NCBI RefSeq assembly: GCF_030539555.1
Contig: NZ_JAUNXX010000008.1
Span: forward strand, 1-49,666
Reading direction: 5' to 3'
Source of the DNA: Methanobrevibacter sp.
GTDB taxonomy: Archaea > Methanobacteriota > Methanobacteria > Methanobacteriales > Methanobacteriaceae
Length of the DNA stretch: 49,666 nt
Of this stretch, positions 46,701-49,666 are shown piece after piece; the stretch's first letter is position 1, and each line of letters starts with the position of its first letter. The translations under genes were made by a program, and so were the position numbers. The notes beneath the pieces were generated by a model. That model had not been told where the DNA came from. It did no database searches and saw nothing but the letters and a program-made list of their open reading frames with translations.

Positions 46701-49666
46701 ATGAAAGGATTTATCAAAAAAATTGAGCAAATAAATTTTGGGCTAATGTCTCCTGATGACATTCGTGAAATGTCTGTTGTTACTGTTGAAACTCCAGATA
46801 CCTATGAGGATGATGGTTTTCCTATTGAAAAAGGTTTAATGGATCCTCGTTTAGGTGTTATTGACCCAAGTTTAGTTTGTAGAACTTGCGGTTTCAGAGG
46901 TGGGGACTGTCAAGGTCACTTCGGAAGTATTGAACTTGCAAGACCTGTTATTCACATTGGTTTTGGTGATGTAATCCATAAAATTTTACGTTCAACATGT
47001 AATAGCTGCGGCCGTATTCTCTTGCCTCAGGATGTCATTGATGATTATAGCAATAAAATCTCTGAAGCGATGGAAAACAGGGAAAGCATATCCGACATTT
47101 TGAAAAAGTTACAGACTGAAACCAAAAAAGTCGAAATGACAGATGCCAAACAGGAAGAAATAGTTAAAAAGATCATGGATGAAGTATATCCTGAAGAAAA
47201 TGATGATTATGATGCTGCAGATAGGGAAGATATATTATTAAACATCCTGGACCAGCTCTATGCAGAAGCATACATGGAAAGGTTCGAAACCGAGGAAAAA
47301 CCTCAATTCAAATACATTGACCCTAAATTGCTTTGTCCTCATTGTAAGAAAAACCAATCTTTAGATGACATTGAAGCAAGCTACAGTATAATTGAAGCTA
47401 AAAATTCCGATGAACTTAAAAAGATTCATGATAAAGTAGTTGCAGATATAGAAGATGAATACGAGAAAAAGATTCAAAAGATAGATAACAAAATCGAGAA
47501 GCTTCAAAATGCAGCTGATGAAAACCCTGACGAAGAGCTTGATGAAGATGCAATTTCTGATTTGGAAAATGATAAAGCAAATATCATCGCTGAATTCGAG
47601 GAAAAATCCGAATCAAAAATTGAAAAAGAGATTAAAAAACGCACTAAAGATTTCGTGAAAGCTTACTTACAGGACTTAGTTCAGGAACCTATTCTTTTGG
47701 ACAAGCCGGTTACCATTCGCCAAGGCGATTATAAATTGACCGCATCTGAAGTAAGGGAAAGACTTGAAAACATCTCTGATGAAGACTCATTTGTTTTAGG
47801 TGTAAACCCTGAAGTTGCAAGACCTGAATGGTTAGTGCTAACAGTATTGCCTGTTCCTCCTGTAACCGTAAGACCGTCAATTACATTGGATACCGGTGAA
47901 AGGTCAGAAGACGACTTGACCCACAAGCTTGTGGACATCCTACGTATCAATCAACGTTTACTTGAGAATATGGAAGCTGGAGCTCCACAACTAATTGTTG
48001 AGGACTTATGGGAATTATTACAATATCACGTTACAACTTACTTTGATAATGAAGCAAGTGGTGTTCCTCCTGCAAGACACAGGTCAGGCAGACCACTCAA
48101 AACCTTAACTCAAAGGTTAAAAGGAAAAGAAGGAAGATTCAGATCAAACCTTTCCGGTAAACGTGTAAACTTCTCAGCACGTACTGTAATTTCACCAGAC
48201 CCAAACATCAGTATCAATGAGGTCGGTGTTCCTGAAATGATTGCAAAAGAAGTAACCGTGCCTGTTTATGTAAATGAATGGAACATTGAAGAGATGAAAA
48301 AATACATCCAGAACGGTCCTGACATACACCCTGGTGCCAACTACGTAATCAGAAACGACGGAAGAAAAATCAGAGTACGTACAGAAGAAACCAAAGAGTT
48401 AATACTTGAACAACTGGAACCTGGTTTCATTATTGAAAGACACCTGAAAGATGGAGATATGGTTTTATTCAACCGTCAGCCATCCCTTCACAGAATGAGT
48501 ATGATGGCACACGAAGTAAGGGTACTTCCATACAAAACTTTCAGATTAAACTTATGCGTATGTCCGCCATACAATGCAGACTTTGACGGAGACGAAATGA
48601 ACATGCACGTATTCCAGACTGACGAATCCCGTGCTGAGGCCAAGTCCCTGATGCGTGTACAGGAACACATTCTCTCTCCAAGGTTCGGTGGACCTATTAT
48701 TGGTGCAATTCACGACCACATTTCTGGAGCTTACCTTTTAACCAGGGATGGTGTTGAATTCACAGAAGAAGAAGCTTTACAGATTATCCGTAAATCTCAC
48801 TTGAAAATACCTGAATTCAAATCAAATCAGTGGATCTTAAAATATGACCCTGATTTCAGTGAAGATTCATTTATCTATAAGGATAAAGGTGAGAAATGGA
48901 CAGGTAAAGAACTGTTCTCATTATTACTACCTAATGACTTGAACTTATCATACAGTGCCGAGATTTCAAAATGTCCTGTCGTATACCCTGCCGAAGATGC
49001 TACCGTTGTCATTAAAAACGGTATTTTGACTCAGGGGGTTATTGATGAATCCGCATACGGATCATTTTCAGGTAAAATCTTGGACAAAATTGTTAAGGAA
49101 TATGGTCCTGGAAGAGCAAAAGAATTCTTAGACCGTTCCACTGACCTTGCAATCTGTGGAATTATGAAAACCGGAATTACCACATCATTGAATGATGAGG
49201 AAATTCCTACCGAAGCTCAAGACCGTATTAACGAGCACTTGGATAATAAAATGGCTGAAGTAGATAAACTTGTAGAGTCATATGAAGAAGGATATCTCCA
49301 AGCTTTGCCTGGTAGAAGCCTAGAAGAGACTTTAGAGATGAAAATCATGCAGGTTCTCGGGGAAGCTAGGGACATGTCCGGTCAAATTGCAGAAAACTAC
49401 CTTACTATGGGTAAGCAATCCGACGATGATTCATATGAACATGTGATGGCTGTAGAAAACCACTCTGTAGTAATGGCACGTACTGGTGCAAGGGCATCCA
49501 TGCTGAACCTTACTCAGATTACTGCTTGTGTAGGTCAACAGGCGGTTAGGGGTGGACGTATCGAAAGAGGATACTTGAACAGAACCTTGCCTCACTTCAA
49601 GAAAGGTGAGTTAGGGGCAAAAGCTAAAGGATTTGTACATTCAAGTTATAAATCCGGTCTTGACCC
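46701..49666 (+). CDS. rpoA1: RNA polymerase subunit A' (3' end beyond the window)
   Basis: Largest-subunit N-terminal part, with 988 codons visible and open to the edge. Zinc ligands are CRTCGFRGGDCQGH (60-73) plus C100/C103 and C212/C215. Other landmarks are ARPEWLVLTVLPVPPVTVRPS (373-392), GKEGRFRSNLSGKRVNFSARTVISPDP and the catalytic NADFDGDEMN (D627, D629, D631). In other archaea the catalytic motif sits near residue 455-465, so about 150-165 residues are extra. The expansion lies between the C100/C103 and C212/C215 pairs and in a Lys/Glu-rich probable coiled coil at about 230-320. AAGGAG precedes the ATG. Confidence 0.96.
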   Translation, partial: MKGFIKKIEQINFGLMSPDDIREMSVVTVETPDTYEDDGFPIEKGLMDPRLGVIDPSLVCRTCGFRGGDCQGHFGSIELARPVIHIGFGDVIHKILRSTCNSCGRILLPQDVIDDYSNKISEAMENRESISDILKKLQTETKKVEMTDAKQEEIVKKIMDEVYPEENDDYDAADREDILLNILDQLYAEAYMERFETEEKPQFKYIDPKLLCPHCKKNQSLDDIEASYSIIEAKNSDELKKIHDKVVADIEDEYEKKIQKIDNKIEKLQNAADENPDEELDEDAISDLENDKANIIAEFEEKSESKIEKEIKKRTKDFVKAYLQDLVQEPILLDKPVTIRQGDYKLTASEVRERLENISDEDSFVLGVNPEVARPEWLVLTVLPVPPVTVRPSITLDTGERSEDDLTHKLVDILRINQRLLENMEAGAPQLIVEDLWELLQYHVTTYFDNEASGVPPARHRSGRPLKTLTQRLKGKEGRFRSNLSGKRVNFSARTVISPDPNISINEVGVPEMIAKEVTVPVYVNEWNIEEMKKYIQNGPDIHPGANYVIRNDGRKIRVRTEETKELILEQLEPGFIIERHLKDGDMVLFNRQPSLHRMSMMAHEVRVLPYKTFRLNLCVCPPYNADFDGDEMNMHVFQTDESRAEAKSLMRVQEHILSPRFGGPIIGAIHDHISGAYLLTRDGVEFTEEEALQIIRKSHLKIPEFKSNQWILKYDPDFSEDSFIYKDKGEKWTGKELFSLLLPNDLNLSYSAEISKCPVVYPAEDATVVIKNGILTQGVIDESAYGSFSGKILDKIVKEYGPGRAKEFLDRSTDLAICGIMKTGITTSLNDEEIPTEAQDRINEHLDNKMAEVDKLVESYEEGYLQALPGRSLEETLEMKIMQVLGEARDMSGQIAENYLTMGKQSDDDSYEHVMAVENHSVVMARTGARASMLNLTQITACVGQQAVRGGRIERGYLNRTLPHFKKGELGAKAKGFVHSSYKSGLD

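Overview
The window looks like a chromosomal segment of a Methanobacteriaceae archaeon, most likely Methanobrevibacter. The evidence is low G+C, an RNA polymerase B subunit split into B'' and B', archaeal Shine-Dalgarno sites of the GGTGAT/GGAGG type, CGAAA-TTTATATA promoters, and a transglutaminase-like wall protein of the kind found in pseudomurein methanogens. Metabolic markers agree: digeranylgeranylglyceryl-phosphate synthase, aTrm56, Taw1, HypD, KorDABC, an incomplete reductive TCA set and CobS. The species cannot be fixed from sequence alone. I see no prophage, insertion sequence or CRISPR array.

Layout. 0-5.4 kb: partial aIF1A, MoeA, a GyrI-like protein, a small coiled-coil protein, then minus-strand TldE/PmbA, phosphoglycolate phosphatase and HypD. 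5.4-8.1 kb: a two-gene nonulosonic acid locus, a NeuA-PseG fusion plus a NeuB-like protein, both altered at family signature residues. 8.1-12.8 kb: a 59-residue ferredoxin, a zinc-ribbon/NERD membrane protein, a GT39-like membrane glycosyltransferase and a UbiA lipid prenyltransferase. 12.8-17 kb: inositol-phosphate synthase, pyruvate carboxylase subunit B and an Old Yellow Enzyme-type oxidoreductase. 17-20.6 kb: two exported unknowns, an M48 protease with zinc ribbons, a winged-helix regulator and a VWA protein behind a consensus promoter. 20.6-26.3 kb: QueC, LarC, a CobZ-like protein, CobS, a 289-base spacer holding an unusual inverted-repeat element, aTrm56 and a DUF763 protein. 26.4-30.9 kb: a large wall-associated transglutaminase protein, FKBP, an acetyltransferase and fumarase beta. 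31-35.6 kb: KorDABC-SucC and a flavoprotein. 35.6-38.4 kb: Taw1 and a type II restriction-modification pair. 38.4-42 kb: TpiA, Pgk, ThiE and ThiM. 42-49.7 kb: five tRNAs (Thr, Pro, Tyr, Asp, Lys) followed by rpoH-rpoB2-rpoB1-rpoA1, the last running off the end.

How it fits together. PycB (oxaloacetate), fumarase beta, SucC and Kor are parts of the reductive incomplete TCA branch by which hydrogenotrophic methanogens make 2-oxoglutarate. HypD serves hydrogenase maturation. CobZ-like and CobS serve corrinoid assembly. UbiA and inositol-phosphate synthase serve archaeal phospholipids. The nonulosonic acid genes, the membrane glycosyltransferase and the transglutaminase protein act at the cell surface.

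The strongest second-look items are: the NeuA-PseG/NeuB pair that lacks family catalytic residues; the 24.43-24.54 kb element, with 14-bp complementary arms around an 18-codon ORF and a perfect 9-nt ribosome-binding sequence; the roughly 150-residue expansion of the RpoA1 clamp region; and the restriction-modification pair, whose nuclease gene comes first and appears leaderless while its methylase has a strong ribosome-binding site.
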